64,000 nucleotides of DNA from Stutzerimonas sp. S1 (lineage in GTDB: Bacteria > Pseudomonadota > Gammaproteobacteria > Pseudomonadales > Pseudomonadaceae): assembly GCF_025966695.1 (NCBI RefSeq), contig NZ_JAOEIY010000003.1, forward strand, positions 372,001 through 436,000. Reading direction: 5' to 3'. This document shows positions 45,325 through 53,787 of the stretch, one piece after another (position 1 is the first letter of the stretch; each line of letters starts with the position of its first letter). The notes beneath the pieces were generated by a model. The model did not search any database and was not told the origin of the DNA. It worked only from the letters and a program-made list of their open reading frames with translations. Made by a program: the position numbers and the translations under genes.

Positions 45325-46653
45325 TCAAGTTGCCGGCTCGGTTATCGCCCCATCCGTAACGGTGGCTGTCGCCACTTCCCCAGGAGACGTGGGAAGGGTG
45401 GGGTAACGCCCCAACGTCAAAAGCAGCAACGCACCGATACCAAAACTGACCATGCAGAACATCAGCATCGCGTGATAGGAGCCGGTTGCCTCGAACAGCG
45501 CGCCGAAGAACGCCGGAGACATGGTGCTGCCGATCGCACCAAAGCTCATCTGAAAGGCGAAAACCCGGCTGTAGTCGCGCAGCCCGAAATAGCGCGCGAT
45601 CAGATACGACGCAATATCCATTTCGGCGCCGGCGCCCAGCCCGGCGAAGACACAGGCGAGCGCCAACAGGGGAACATGTGCGCCAACCGTGCTGAACAAC
45701 AGGCAGCCGACGCCGGGAAGCAGCAAGACGAAAAAGGCCACCCCAGGCGCCCACACCCGGTCGATCAGATAGCCGATGAACAGCCGCCCGAAAATCAGCG
45801 ACACGCCGAACGCACCGAACACCTTGGCCGCCTCGGTTACTGAAAGGCCGCTGTCCTGCATCATGGGCACAGCGTTGATGATCATGCCCATCATGCCCAT
45901 GATCGCGAGGAACAACGCGCAGTTGATAACCCAGAAGCGCCGCGAGTGCAACGCCTGGCGAAGCGAGAAGCCCGTCAGTCCGACGTCCGGCTGCGCAGGG
46001 AGAGATGATCGTTGTGTCGCCTGTTCCACGGCCCCTCGGGTGCTCAACCAGCGCAACGAAAGCGGCAAGGTCACCAGCAATGGCAACAGCGCCAAGCCCC
46101 AGAACCAGGCGCGCCAATCCCAGCGGATGATTGCCCAGCTCAGCAACGAGGGCAGCACCAGGGCGGCCAGGCCCGTGCCACACAGGATGATCGCCAGTGC
46201 CAGGCCGCGGTTCTTGTCGAACCAGAGGCAGGTCAGCTGCGTCCAGGTCACGTGTAGCGTGCCCACCCCGGCAAACGCCAGCAGACCAAAGCCCAGATTC
46301 AATTGCCACAAGTGGCCGGTGTTGAGGGCCATGGCGAAGTAGGCGAGCGGCAGCGCGATCAGCGAGCAAAGGGTCACGCGACGCGGCCCGTAGCGTTTGT
46401 TCAGCCAGCCGGCAACCTGAAAGGCGATGATGGAACTGCCGTACTGAAAGGCCGCCGCCGTCTGGATTTCGCCTCGCGACCAACCAAAGGCCTCCTGTAA
46501 CGGCAGCACCAGCGTGCCGAATGCATAGATGGGCGCGACGGCGACCGAAGTGGCGATACCCAGCAGCGCCAGAAGCAGCACCCGCCATCCCTGGCGGAAC
46601 TCTGTCCAGTCGATAGCCAGAGAGGTGTGGGGCTTAGCGGCGGAAACGGCCAT
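45325..46653 (-). CDS. MFS transporter (paralogue of 42.2 kb)
   Basis: A 442-residue, 12-helix major facilitator protein like the one at 42208-43458 (GWRVLLLALLGIATSVAVAPIYAFG against GWRILILAIVGVATSSSSLLLYSFS). ATG at 46653 is preferred, with AAGAGGAC upstream and a CA motif AACAATAA (minus strand of 46665-46672) before that; a longer frame is possible. It lies 75 bp after the KstD-like flavoprotein on the same strand, so it belongs to the DUF1329-SDR-flavoprotein operon led from the 50.9-kb promoter. It likely imports the same class of compound. Confidence 0.88.
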   Translation of the reverse strand: MAVSAAKPHTSLAIDWTEFRQGWRVLLLALLGIATSVAVAPIYAFGTLVLPLQEAFGWSRGEIQTAAAFQYGSSIIAFQVAGWLNKRYGPRRVTLCSLIALPLAYFAMALNTGHLWQLNLGFGLLAFAGVGTLHVTWTQLTCLWFDKNRGLALAIILCGTGLAALVLPSLLSWAIIRWDWRAWFWGLALLPLLVTLPLSLRWLSTRGAVEQATQRSSLPAQPDVGLTGFSLRQALHSRRFWVINCALFLAIMGMMGMIINAVPMMQDSGLSVTEAAKVFGAFGVSLIFGRLFIGYLIDRVWAPGVAFFVLLLPGVGCLLFSTVGAHVPLLALACVFAGLGAGAEMDIASYLIARYFGLRDYSRVFAFQMSFGAIGSTMSPAFFGALFEATGSYHAMLMFCMVSFGIGALLLLTLGRYPTLPTSPGEVATATVTDGAITEPAT

Positions 46654-46728
46654 GTGGCGTCCTCTTATTGTTGTCATGGCGATACCCTCAGCCGGGCTTT
46701 CAAGCGCCCGGCGGGTCATGTCACAGGG

Positions 46729-48459
46729 TCAATTCAGCTGCTCAGCGCCTATCTGCGCGGCAGGCTCGATAGCCGGTTGTGGGACATCGTCCTGAGCCAG
46801 GGCCAGCCCGGCGAGATAGCCAAAGGTCAGGCTGAGCGTATTGTTCGCGCCGTTGCCCGGCGCGCGGCCCCGCCATAGCGAGTTCATGTCCAGACCCACC
46901 GCGTGCAGACCGGGAATCGGCTGGTCGTTCCCGTCCAGCACGCGCGCCTTGCCGTCTATGCGCAGGCCGACCGTGGTGGTGGAGTCGCCGGGAAATATCT
47001 GCACGGCATAGAACGGCCCTTGCTGAATCGGCCCGAGGCAGGGATTGGGTTTGTGGTTGGGATCGCCCAGAGGCATATCGGCCTTGTCCCGTCCACGCCC
47101 GAAGTCATTATCCACACCCCGGGCGGCTTGCTGGTTGAAGCGCGCGACAGTGTCGGCGAGGTTGCCGGGATTGACGCCGATACGCGCGGCAAGCGCATCG
47201 AGGGTCGGCTCGGTGAGGATATAGCCGGCGGCAATCAGCCCTTTCAGCCCAAAGCCGCCCGGGCGCACCAGGCCCAGGCCGTATTTCTTGATGAACGGGT
47301 GGTCGCAGACAAGGTGCGCCGGCACCGAGCCGGTGCGGTGCATGGGCTCCACCAGGTTGGTCGCCGCCTCGTTACCGAAACGCCTACCGTCCCGGTTGAC
47401 CGCAATGCAGCCTGGCTTGCCGCGATCCATATAAAGGTGCGGAAATTTGCGTATTGCGCCGTCGGGCCTCCTCAGCAGCGAGACCACCACCCAGCCGGCA
47501 TTGCTCAGGTTTTCGCCATCGAAGCGGCCGCCAGCGTCGCGGGCTTGCTGCAAACCGTCGCCGGTGTTGCCCTCCGGCACCAGCGACACATGGTGTTCGG
47601 CAAACGGAATGTATTGTTTGCGCATGTCCGGATTGGCGGAAAAACCGCCGGTGGCCAGCACGACGCCACGGCGCGTGCGAATTTCTACCGGTTTGCCGTC
47701 GCGCTCGACAACCACGCCTTTGATCGCCCCATGCTCGTGGATCAGGCTGCGCATGGGCGTGTCTTTCCACAGCTCCACCCCGGCATCGATCGCCGAGCGC
47801 AGCAGCCGGGCAGCCATGGCGTTGCCCATGGTCAGACGCGTACCGCGCGAATAGCTCAGCCGATCCACGCCAAAGCGCACCGCCAATTTAGCGATGTGTT
47901 TGAACGAGGTGAACGACTTGGTGACCTTGGCGATGTGCGGCATGTCGCCAATGCCGAACATCATGCCGCCCGGCGCGTTGAATTCAGTCAGCGGGGGCCG
48001 TAGTTGGTCGAAGTATTCGCCCAGCTCACGACCGTCATATTCCACCGGGCAAAGCAAACGGCCATCGGCGGAAAAGCCCTTGGCCTGCGGATGCCAGTCG
48101 GCAAAACCGCGCTGCACGGCGAAACGTACCGAGGTACGCGCGTGCAGGTAATCGACCATGCGCGGCGCGGCATCAAGAAAAGCCCGCAGCAGATCGGTAC
48201 GCAGTGTCGGCCCCACCACTTCCTGAACGTAAGCGAAGGCCTGCTCTGGATCATCTTTCAAACCGGCCTCGGCCGCCTGGGTATTGCACGGCACCCAGAT
48301 GCCGCCGCCGGAAAGCGCGGTGGTGCCGCCGAACAGCCCGGTCTTTTCTACCAGCAAAACGTCGAGGCCCTGGGTTGCGGCGACAATCGCGGCCGTCATG
48401 CCGCTGCCGCCAGAGCCGACGACGACTACGTCTTTTTCTATCACCGGATTGTCATTCAT
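46729..48459 (-). CDS. FAD dehydrogenase, KstD/fumarate-reductase-like
   Basis: A 576-residue flavoprotein of the succinate dehydrogenase/fumarate reductase group, closest by eye to 3-ketosteroid Delta1-dehydrogenases. FAD motif VVVGSGGSGMTAAIVA at residues 12-27 and SGGGIWVPCN near 50; C-terminal NTLSLTFGYLAG. KstD proteins have GHTYPGPG before that block with the catalytic Tyr; here it reads GRAPGNGANN, so the Tyr appears missing and a true Delta1-dehydrogenase activity is doubtful. It likely desaturates or reduces a ring next to a ketone. ATG at 48459 is chosen since the upstream extension is unlike the family. It sits between an SDR and an MFS gene in one operon. Confidence 0.82.
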   Translation of the reverse strand: MNDNPVIEKDVVVVGSGGSGMTAAIVAATQGLDVLLVEKTGLFGGTTALSGGGIWVPCNTQAAEAGLKDDPEQAFAYVQEVVGPTLRTDLLRAFLDAAPRMVDYLHARTSVRFAVQRGFADWHPQAKGFSADGRLLCPVEYDGRELGEYFDQLRPPLTEFNAPGGMMFGIGDMPHIAKVTKSFTSFKHIAKLAVRFGVDRLSYSRGTRLTMGNAMAARLLRSAIDAGVELWKDTPMRSLIHEHGAIKGVVVERDGKPVEIRTRRGVVLATGGFSANPDMRKQYIPFAEHHVSLVPEGNTGDGLQQARDAGGRFDGENLSNAGWVVVSLLRRPDGAIRKFPHLYMDRGKPGCIAVNRDGRRFGNEAATNLVEPMHRTGSVPAHLVCDHPFIKKYGLGLVRPGGFGLKGLIAAGYILTEPTLDALAARIGVNPGNLADTVARFNQQAARGVDNDFGRGRDKADMPLGDPNHKPNPCLGPIQQGPFYAVQIFPGDSTTTVGLRIDGKARVLDGNDQPIPGLHAVGLDMNSLWRGRAPGNGANNTLSLTFGYLAGLALAQDDVPQPAIEPAAQIGAEQLN

Positions 48460-48520
48460 TCTTGTAGGTTCCGTTGTTTCTGAAACTGATCGAGATGAGG
48501 GTGCTGCCCCGTACGCCGGT

Positions 48521-49324
48521 TCAGTCCGATGTCTGCTGGGTCTGTTGATACAGCTCGGCAAAATGCGGCTGACAGCTGTTCTTGCCACCGTTGATCTCGA
48601 TGCATTCGCCTGTGATGTAGCCGGACTCGTCGGACGCGAGAAAAGCGGTCAGCGCCGCTATGTCTTCAGGCGTGCCGAGGCGTTTGGTCAGGACGTACTT
48701 GCTCGCAAAGGCAAGGATCTGCGGAGCCGTCGCCTCCATTGCAGGCGTCACGATGACCCCCGGTGCGATGGCGTTGCAGCGCACGCCTTGGCGGCCATAT
48801 TGCGTCGCGATGTGGCGCGTCATATTGATGATCGCGGCCTTGCTGGTGCCGTAAGCGATTCGCACCAGGTCGCCCTTGGTGCCGGAGCCGGAGGCGGTGT
48901 TGATGATCGACCCGCCGCCCGCTTCGATCATGTGGGGAATGGCGAACCGACAGGCCAGCATGTAGCCGGTCAGGTTCACGTCCAGGGTTTTGCGCCATAC
49001 CTCCATGGGTATTTCCAGCAGACTGAGGTCCTGGCCGTGAGTCTGCGGGTCGGTGATCGCGGTGTTGTTGTGTAGAATGTCCAGCCGACCGAATCGCTCA
49101 ACCGTCTGGCTCACCATTGCCTCGATGCTGTCGGCATCGGCGGCATCGAACCGCATGGCCAAGCCGTTGCCCTCCAGCGCATCGGCAGCACGTTGTGCCG
49201 TTTCCAGATTGATATCGGCGCACACGACTTTCGCGCCTTCACGCGCCAGGCGCAACGCGGTCGCCGAGCCGATACCACCGCCGCCGCCGGTTACGATTGC
49301 CACTTTGCCTGCCAGACGTTGCAT
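48521..49324 (-). CDS. Short-chain dehydrogenase/reductase (SDR)
   Basis: A 267-residue SDR: TGGGGGIG near residue 12, HNNTAITDP in place of NNAG, catalytic Ser in NTASGSGTKG, and YGTSK; it ends GECIEINGGKNS. AGGAGAT precedes the ATG, with a CA motif AACAACAA (minus strand of 49343-49350) just upstream. It is downstream of the frameshifted DUF1329 gene and 61 bp before the KstD-like flavoprotein, which points to a dehydrogenation/oxidation pair on a cyclic ketone or alcohol. That pairing is inferred from order. Confidence 0.85.
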   Translation of the reverse strand: MQRLAGKVAIVTGGGGGIGSATALRLAREGAKVVCADINLETAQRAADALEGNGLAMRFDAADADSIEAMVSQTVERFGRLDILHNNTAITDPQTHGQDLSLLEIPMEVWRKTLDVNLTGYMLACRFAIPHMIEAGGGSIINTASGSGTKGDLVRIAYGTSKAAIINMTRHIATQYGRQGVRCNAIAPGVIVTPAMEATAPQILAFASKYVLTKRLGTPEDIAALTAFLASDESGYITGECIEINGGKNSCQPHFAELYQQTQQTSD

Positions 49325-49451
49325 CCGTTTTATCTCCTGTCATTGTTGTTTTCGGGTGTGGCATGAAGCGCCTCGCGGAACGCCATGGCCGCGCCTTGTA
49401 TCGACGAGGCCATGACTATGCGCGCCAGACAGCCCGGCCATACCAGCGCGA

Positions 49452-50811
49452 TCAGCGCTGCGTGTACTTGGATACGATGGCTTCCGGATTCTGCGTGCTG
49501 TTGGACGGTGCCTCCTCCGCAAACTCCAGTCGTCCGGTCAGGAAGTCGTTGAGCACGCCATACATGTTTTTGTTGAAATCGAAGATCGCCAGCTTGGTCG
49601 CGTAGGGAATGTTCTTGTCATAGATCTGCACCCCGGCCATGTACACGGTCCGGTACAGATTGCCTTCCTGGTCCCAGGCGTCGTACAGGCCCGCGCCGAA
49701 GGTGTCCTCGTCATGTAATAGCGCCGCTTGCTGTACACATGGCGTTGGCCAGGCTTGAGCGTCGCCTCCACCACATAGACGCGGTGCAATTCCCAGCGCT
49801 CCACCGCCGGGTTAACGTGATTCTTCATGAACTGCTCGGGCGCTTCGATTCCGAAGTACCACTTGTAGGCGTTGTAGGGGATGTACATCTCCTGGCGTCC
49901 TATCAGCTTGAAATCGAAGCGATCCTGCTTGCCGGCAAACATTTGCAGCTCGTCGAACAGGGAAATGCCGCCCTGGCTCGCTACCGGCGTGTCATAGGCG
50001 AACTCCGGCGCCAACTTGACGCAGCGCTGACCTGGCGAATAGCTCCAGGCGCGACGCGGTTTCTCGGTCGGGTCCAGAAAATCGGAAATACCGGTCATCT
50101 CCCCCGCCCGGCGCGCCGGCTCGTTGTTGATCGACCCGGCACGACCGTATACCTGTGGATCACGGTCCTCCAGATGCGTCTGATAGAAAGGAAATTCCTC
50201 ATAAGCTCGCTGTTGCGCCGTCTTAGTGATGTTGCCGTTGGAGTCGACAACCCAACTCGTGTGCTCGTCCAGGACGCCAGTCGGTCCGTTTTTGTAGCGC
50301 AACAGCTGGTTCCACATCATCTCGTTACCAGTCTTGGCGATGGGAAACGGCAGGCCGCCCCGGCAATCGGTTTCAAGCGATAAGCCTCCGTTGAAGGTTT
50401 CACATCCGGTGGCGTTGCGAACCGTTGCCTTCAGCACGTTATCCGGATAGGCAGCGGTGCGATGGCTCGGGTACACATCCATGTACCAGGTGTCCGGATA
50501 TTTTTTCAGCAGGGCTTGCTGCCCGCGCTCAATTTGTCTGCGTACTGATCCACGTTTTGTGCGGTGATCCGGTACAGCGGTTTTTCATCCCAGAAAGGAT
50601 CGGCCCAGGCTTTGCCGGGTTCGAAGTCCGCTGGAGCGGTCCGCAAACCGCCTTGGTAGGGCGGAATAGTGCCTTCGGCGTTTCCGGCTTTTATCGCCCC
50701 GAACAGGGTGAGCGTATTACCCAGTTTCTGCGCCTCTTCTGGCGAAACCGCAGCGCAGGCAAACGTGGAAATGCCGGTCAAGACAATGCTTAACGCGAAT
50801 CGGGAAATCAT
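49452..50811 (-). pseudogene. DUF1329 gene with two frameshifts
   Basis: A full-length DUF1329 gene that needs two -1 frameshift corrections to read through. The N-terminal piece (from ATG 50811, with a normal signal sequence FACAAVSPEE) runs to about 50515, where a G seems lost from a GGGG run. The middle piece covers roughly 50510-49716, with CRGGLPFPIAKTGNEMMWN and RRAWSYSPGQRC. Near 49715 a base is missing in TATTAC-ATGAC (expected YYHDEDTFG), and the last piece (FDFNKNMYGVLND) ends at 49452. Repaired, it would encode about 453 residues. Both losses are single bases, so sequencing error is a real alternative to decay. Operator copy C and CGGAGAC lie upstream. Confidence 0.85.
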
Positions 50812-50908
50812 GAGCAGTCTCCGCTTATTGGATTTATATGGAGCCGTAAGAAGACGTGATGCATCGCTCCTCTAACTTAGCCAATACGCGTTTACATGCC
50901 GTTCATAC

Positions 50909-50929
50909 CGTTTCACCCACGGTAAAACG
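50909..50929. promoter_or_regulatory. Operator-like palindrome, copy C (perfect)
   Basis: CGTTTCACC-CAC-GGTAAAACG is a perfect match to CGTTTNACCN3GGTNAAACG, followed by the same AAA as copies A and B. It lies in the 370-bp divergent gap between the DUF1329 (minus) and CrtC-like (plus) genes and can serve both. Confidence 0.7.
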
Positions 50930-51181
50930 AAAGCGGATATTTAGTGGTGTTAAAACCGGCAGTTGGTCCTAACCTGAAGCCCGTCAGCCGAAACCACGAA
51001 GCGCCTGATGATTTGAAGCCGACGTTACGTTGAATTTAATAAGAGCAAACGCTAAAGCCATGCCCATGTTTCCATTTTTCCCTTATTGCAAGCTGGTTCT
51101 TCAGGCGTCTGTATCTAAATTCGAACGGGTCAGGCCTCTGCGTAACCCTCCGTTCAACGACTCAATAACAAGAGATAAAAG

Positions 51182-52216
51182 ATGAAGACTTTTTCCAAGA
51201 TCCCCGAGCGAGGCGATTTCGCCTATCAAACCCTGGTCGCGCCCTATAAGGTGACCGGCGAGTCGATGCATGGTGGCCGTGGCTTTTTCGGCTTGCAGTT
51301 GAGCAAGAGCATGCCGTTCGGCTCGGTTCGTGACGAAGAAGGACATATCTATTCGTTCACCCGTTCGGTCATGGCGCCAACCGGCACGCCGAACCCGACC
51401 AAATTCTTCTATCTGTCCACCCGCATCGATGGCAAGAACATCCGCATGGACCAGGCACGCATGGCGGAACGCGGCGTGACGCCGGTTCCGGCCTTGTCGC
51501 TGCAAGGCGATACCGTTCGCTGGACCAACCAGCCTGATGACACCGGGCATCCATGGGAATTGACCGCCAACAGCGAAACCTTCACCTGGAAAGAAGACAA
51601 CCTGTTCCAGCTCGAAGGCCGCCTGCTCGGCAACGGTATGCAGTGGTACTTGCCGGGCGTCGAGTGGGGCACCTTTTACGTTTCCCAGATCTGGGATGTC
51701 AGCGGCGTCTGCGAAGGGCGTCCGGTCAAGGGCGCGATCCTGCTCGACCAGGTGTACATGGCCGAGGGCGGCGCGATTCACTTCAAGAAAGACCTGGTGG
51801 TGAACAACAAGATGCACGTGCTGTGGTGGTCCTTTGCCACGGTCTACAAGGACGGCACCTACGATGTCGGCTCGTTCATGGTTGGCCATGACCACCTCGG
51901 CTACGCGATTTTCCAGAATGAAAAGGGCGAAGTGCGTACCACCACCGACATCGAATGCGTAACCAAGCACAAGGACGGAAGCTACTTTCTGGAGGCCGCC
52001 AAAATCACGCTGGACGGCAGTGAAGAATGGGAATTCTTGCCCGATCCGCGCGGCGAAATGATCGACTTCGTTGGCGGCTTTCCCGTCACTGCACAGCAGG
52101 AAGGCCGCTGGCGGCGAGTGGGTGATACTCGCGAGCCGGATCACTGGGTGGCCTGGGGGGAGTCGGACCGGCGCAATGGCGCGGCACGCAATGTCCCTGG
52201 CAGCGATATCAACTAA
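51182..52216 (+). CDS. CrtC/AttH-like lipocalin-fold protein
   Basis: A 344-residue soluble protein with no signal peptide. It looks like the CrtC/hydroxyneurosporene-synthase and AttH group: two lipocalin-like halves with many short strands rich in Trp and Tyr (HVLWWSFATVYKDGTYDVGSF; WEFLPDPRGE). Family members include carotenoid hydratases and proteins of unknown function, so a hydration or isomerisation of a hydrophobic, perhaps isoprenoid, substrate is possible. CAAGAGATAAAAG precedes the ATG, with CA motif AATAACAA at 51164-51171. It diverges from the DUF1329-SDR-flavoprotein operon, with operator copy C between, and is followed by RNA element copy 2. Function is not shown by sequence. 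Confidence 0.6.
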   Translation: MKTFSKIPERGDFAYQTLVAPYKVTGESMHGGRGFFGLQLSKSMPFGSVRDEEGHIYSFTRSVMAPTGTPNPTKFFYLSTRIDGKNIRMDQARMAERGVTPVPALSLQGDTVRWTNQPDDTGHPWELTANSETFTWKEDNLFQLEGRLLGNGMQWYLPGVEWGTFYVSQIWDVSGVCEGRPVKGAILLDQVYMAEGGAIHFKKDLVVNNKMHVLWWSFATVYKDGTYDVGSFMVGHDHLGYAIFQNEKGEVRTTTDIECVTKHKDGSYFLEAAKITLDGSEEWEFLPDPRGEMIDFVGGFPVTAQQEGRWRRVGDTREPDHWVAWGESDRRNGAARNVPGSDIN

Positions 52217-52272
52217 TCGCGCAGCGGGCGGAGCGGCCTGCTGCGATGGCTGATGAAGCGGTACGAGTCAGC

Positions 52273-52366
52273 GGCTCGACTTGCCCGAAGTAGTGAGCGA
52301 GCCCAATGAACCAGGAGCGACTGGTGTTTCGCTGCTCAACCCCTTGGAGGCGAGCAGCTTTTTTTT
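52273..52366 (+). ncRNA. Structured RNA-like element, copy 2, ending in a terminator
   Basis: Same three-hairpin plan as copy 1: an outer GGCTCG..CGAGCC stem, ACCAG-GAGCGA-CTGGT (52310-52325), and GCTGCTC..GAGCAGC (52331-52358) followed by eight Ts. The core 52309-52341 is 32/33 identical to 12189-12221. Here it lies 57 bp after the CrtC-like stop codon and may act both as that gene's terminator and as a 3'-derived small RNA. Confidence 0.45.
52331..52366 (+). terminator. Intrinsic terminator in RNA element copy 2
   Basis: GCTGCTC-N14-GAGCAGC stem followed by eight Ts (52359-52366), downstream of the CrtC-like gene. Confidence 0.8.
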
Positions 52367-52507
52367 GCAGCAGTGCCCTGCTTACACACCACACCGACGC
52401 CATGTGGCGAAACGCTCCAGGGGCGAATTCGCAAGCAATCGCCCCGAACGACATCGGGGGGAATGTGCTTAAGAGGGAAGGATCTGCTACGAACGGCCAG
52501 CCGGCAA

Positions 52508-53281
52508 TCAGTCAGCGGTGAGATAACGGTCCCTGAGACTCTTCAGGCCCGACGCATCGAGGCCGACACACGTCTCGATATAGGCGTCCATCGATCCATA
52601 GTGCTTGTCCACGCAGTCGTAGGCCGTTTGCAGGTACTCGGGGCGGGCATCCATGATCACGTCGACCGCTTCGTCAGGACAGGGCTTGCCGATCATGTTG
52701 CTGACCAGCGTACTCATCAGCTCTCGCCGGACGTCGCTGGCGTCGACCATTCGGCGGGCCGACAGCTGATAGTCAGCGACAATGACGTCCCGCGCTACGC
52801 CGAGCGCGTGAAGAATAACCGCGACGGCAAAACCGGTGCGGTCCTTGCCCGCTGCGCAATGAACCAGCACGGGCACGTTACCCGTCTCGAACAACCCGAA
52901 CAGTTTCGGCAGATGCGGCGCCAGCATGCCCGGCAGACGCCGGTATACCTCGAACATCATGGCCTCGGCGCCGGCAAGATCCGGGCTTTCAACCAACAGG
53001 CTCGACACGGTTTTGTCGGCGCGCATGTCGCCGGTGACCTCAAGTGCCAGCTGCTCAAGTTCAACAGGCAGATTGTTGGGCGTCCGCTGGCGCTCACCCT
53101 CGCTGCGCAGGTCACATACGGTCTTTACGCCAAGGGTCCTGAGGGTTTCCCAGCCCTCGGCGGCAAGCATGTGCAGCTGGTCGGACCGTAGCAACGTATG
53201 CCCGGCGATGCGCCGGCCGTCATGGGCCGGCAAGCCTTTGAGACTACGAAAATTATCGGTGCCTGCTAACTGCAGATTCAT
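52508..53281 (-). CDS. Tyrosine/serine phosphatase-like protein
   Basis: A 257-residue protein of the DSP/PTP-like family: NFRSLKG and AGHTLLRSDQLHMLAAEG in the N-terminal half, DLRSEGER, then the phosphatase loop VHCAAGKDRTG with nucleophile Cys142 and the Arg. The family covers protein phosphatases and lipid or small-molecule phosphatases. ATG at 53281 is preferred (ATGAGAGTCC upstream); an ATG four codons earlier is possible. It is the third gene after an APH-fold kinase and a SnoaL-like gene on the same strand. A small-molecule phosphatase acting on the kinase product is an attractive but unproven idea. Confidence 0.85.
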   Translation of the reverse strand: MNLQLAGTDNFRSLKGLPAHDGRRIAGHTLLRSDQLHMLAAEGWETLRTLGVKTVCDLRSEGERQRTPNNLPVELEQLALEVTGDMRADKTVSSLLVESPDLAGAEAMMFEVYRRLPGMLAPHLPKLFGLFETGNVPVLVHCAAGKDRTGFAVAVILHALGVARDVIVADYQLSARRMVDASDVRRELMSTLVSNMIGKPCPDEAVDVIMDARPEYLQTAYDCVDKHYGSMDAYIETCVGLDASGLKSLRDRYLTAD

Positions 53282-53324
53282 CGGGACTCTCATATCTGAA
53301 TGCTCGAACGTTCGCCTAATGTGA

Positions 53325-53735
53325 TCAAGCGGAGGCGAATCCCCGAAATTGGGTGAGATCCAGGTTGTCGGTCACCGGCGGTTTAAGGAAATAGCACACC
53401 TGAAGTTTGCCTGGTGAGAAACGGTAGGTTTCGATGCTTTCAATGGCCAGCCCGGTATTATTCAGGCAATTGCGATGATGAGCCGCAACGTCGTTGCCGT
53501 TGTAGATGGTCTCCACCACTTCCAGAGAGATGTCCGCATTGTGCTTGTCGAACATCTCTTCGAGGATAAACCAGCCATCACGCGTGTCAGTGCGACCAGC
53601 ATATTCGATGACCAGCGACTCAGGCGCAATTTGGCGATAGCAGTCAAGAAAGGCCTCGCGATCGTGGGCGTTCCATGCCGAGACCTGGCCCTTCATAAAA
53701 CGTTGGATACTTTCAGCATTCAGTTGCGTCGTCAT
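53325..53735 (-). CDS. SnoaL-like NTF2-fold protein
   Basis: A 136-residue NTF2-like protein (AWNAHDREAFLDCYRQIAP, then GWFILEEMFDKHNADISLEVVETIYNGNDVAAHHRN). ATG at 53735 is chosen with CGGAGTG upstream, and a CA motif AACAATAA lies before it (minus strand of 53752-53759). It falls between an APH-fold kinase and a phosphatase-like gene in one - strand operon. Such proteins are isomerases, hydrolases or cyclases in catabolic clusters; no catalytic set is recognised, and no reaction is assigned. Confidence 0.75.
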   Translation of the reverse strand: MTTQLNAESIQRFMKGQVSAWNAHDREAFLDCYRQIAPESLVIEYAGRTDTRDGWFILEEMFDKHNADISLEVVETIYNGNDVAAHHRNCLNNTGLAIESIETYRFSPGKLQVCYFLKPPVTDNLDLTQFRGFASA

Positions 53736-53787
53736 TTCGATTGCACTCCGTTTATTGTTTTTGTTCGTTGCACCATGATCCAAGCCA

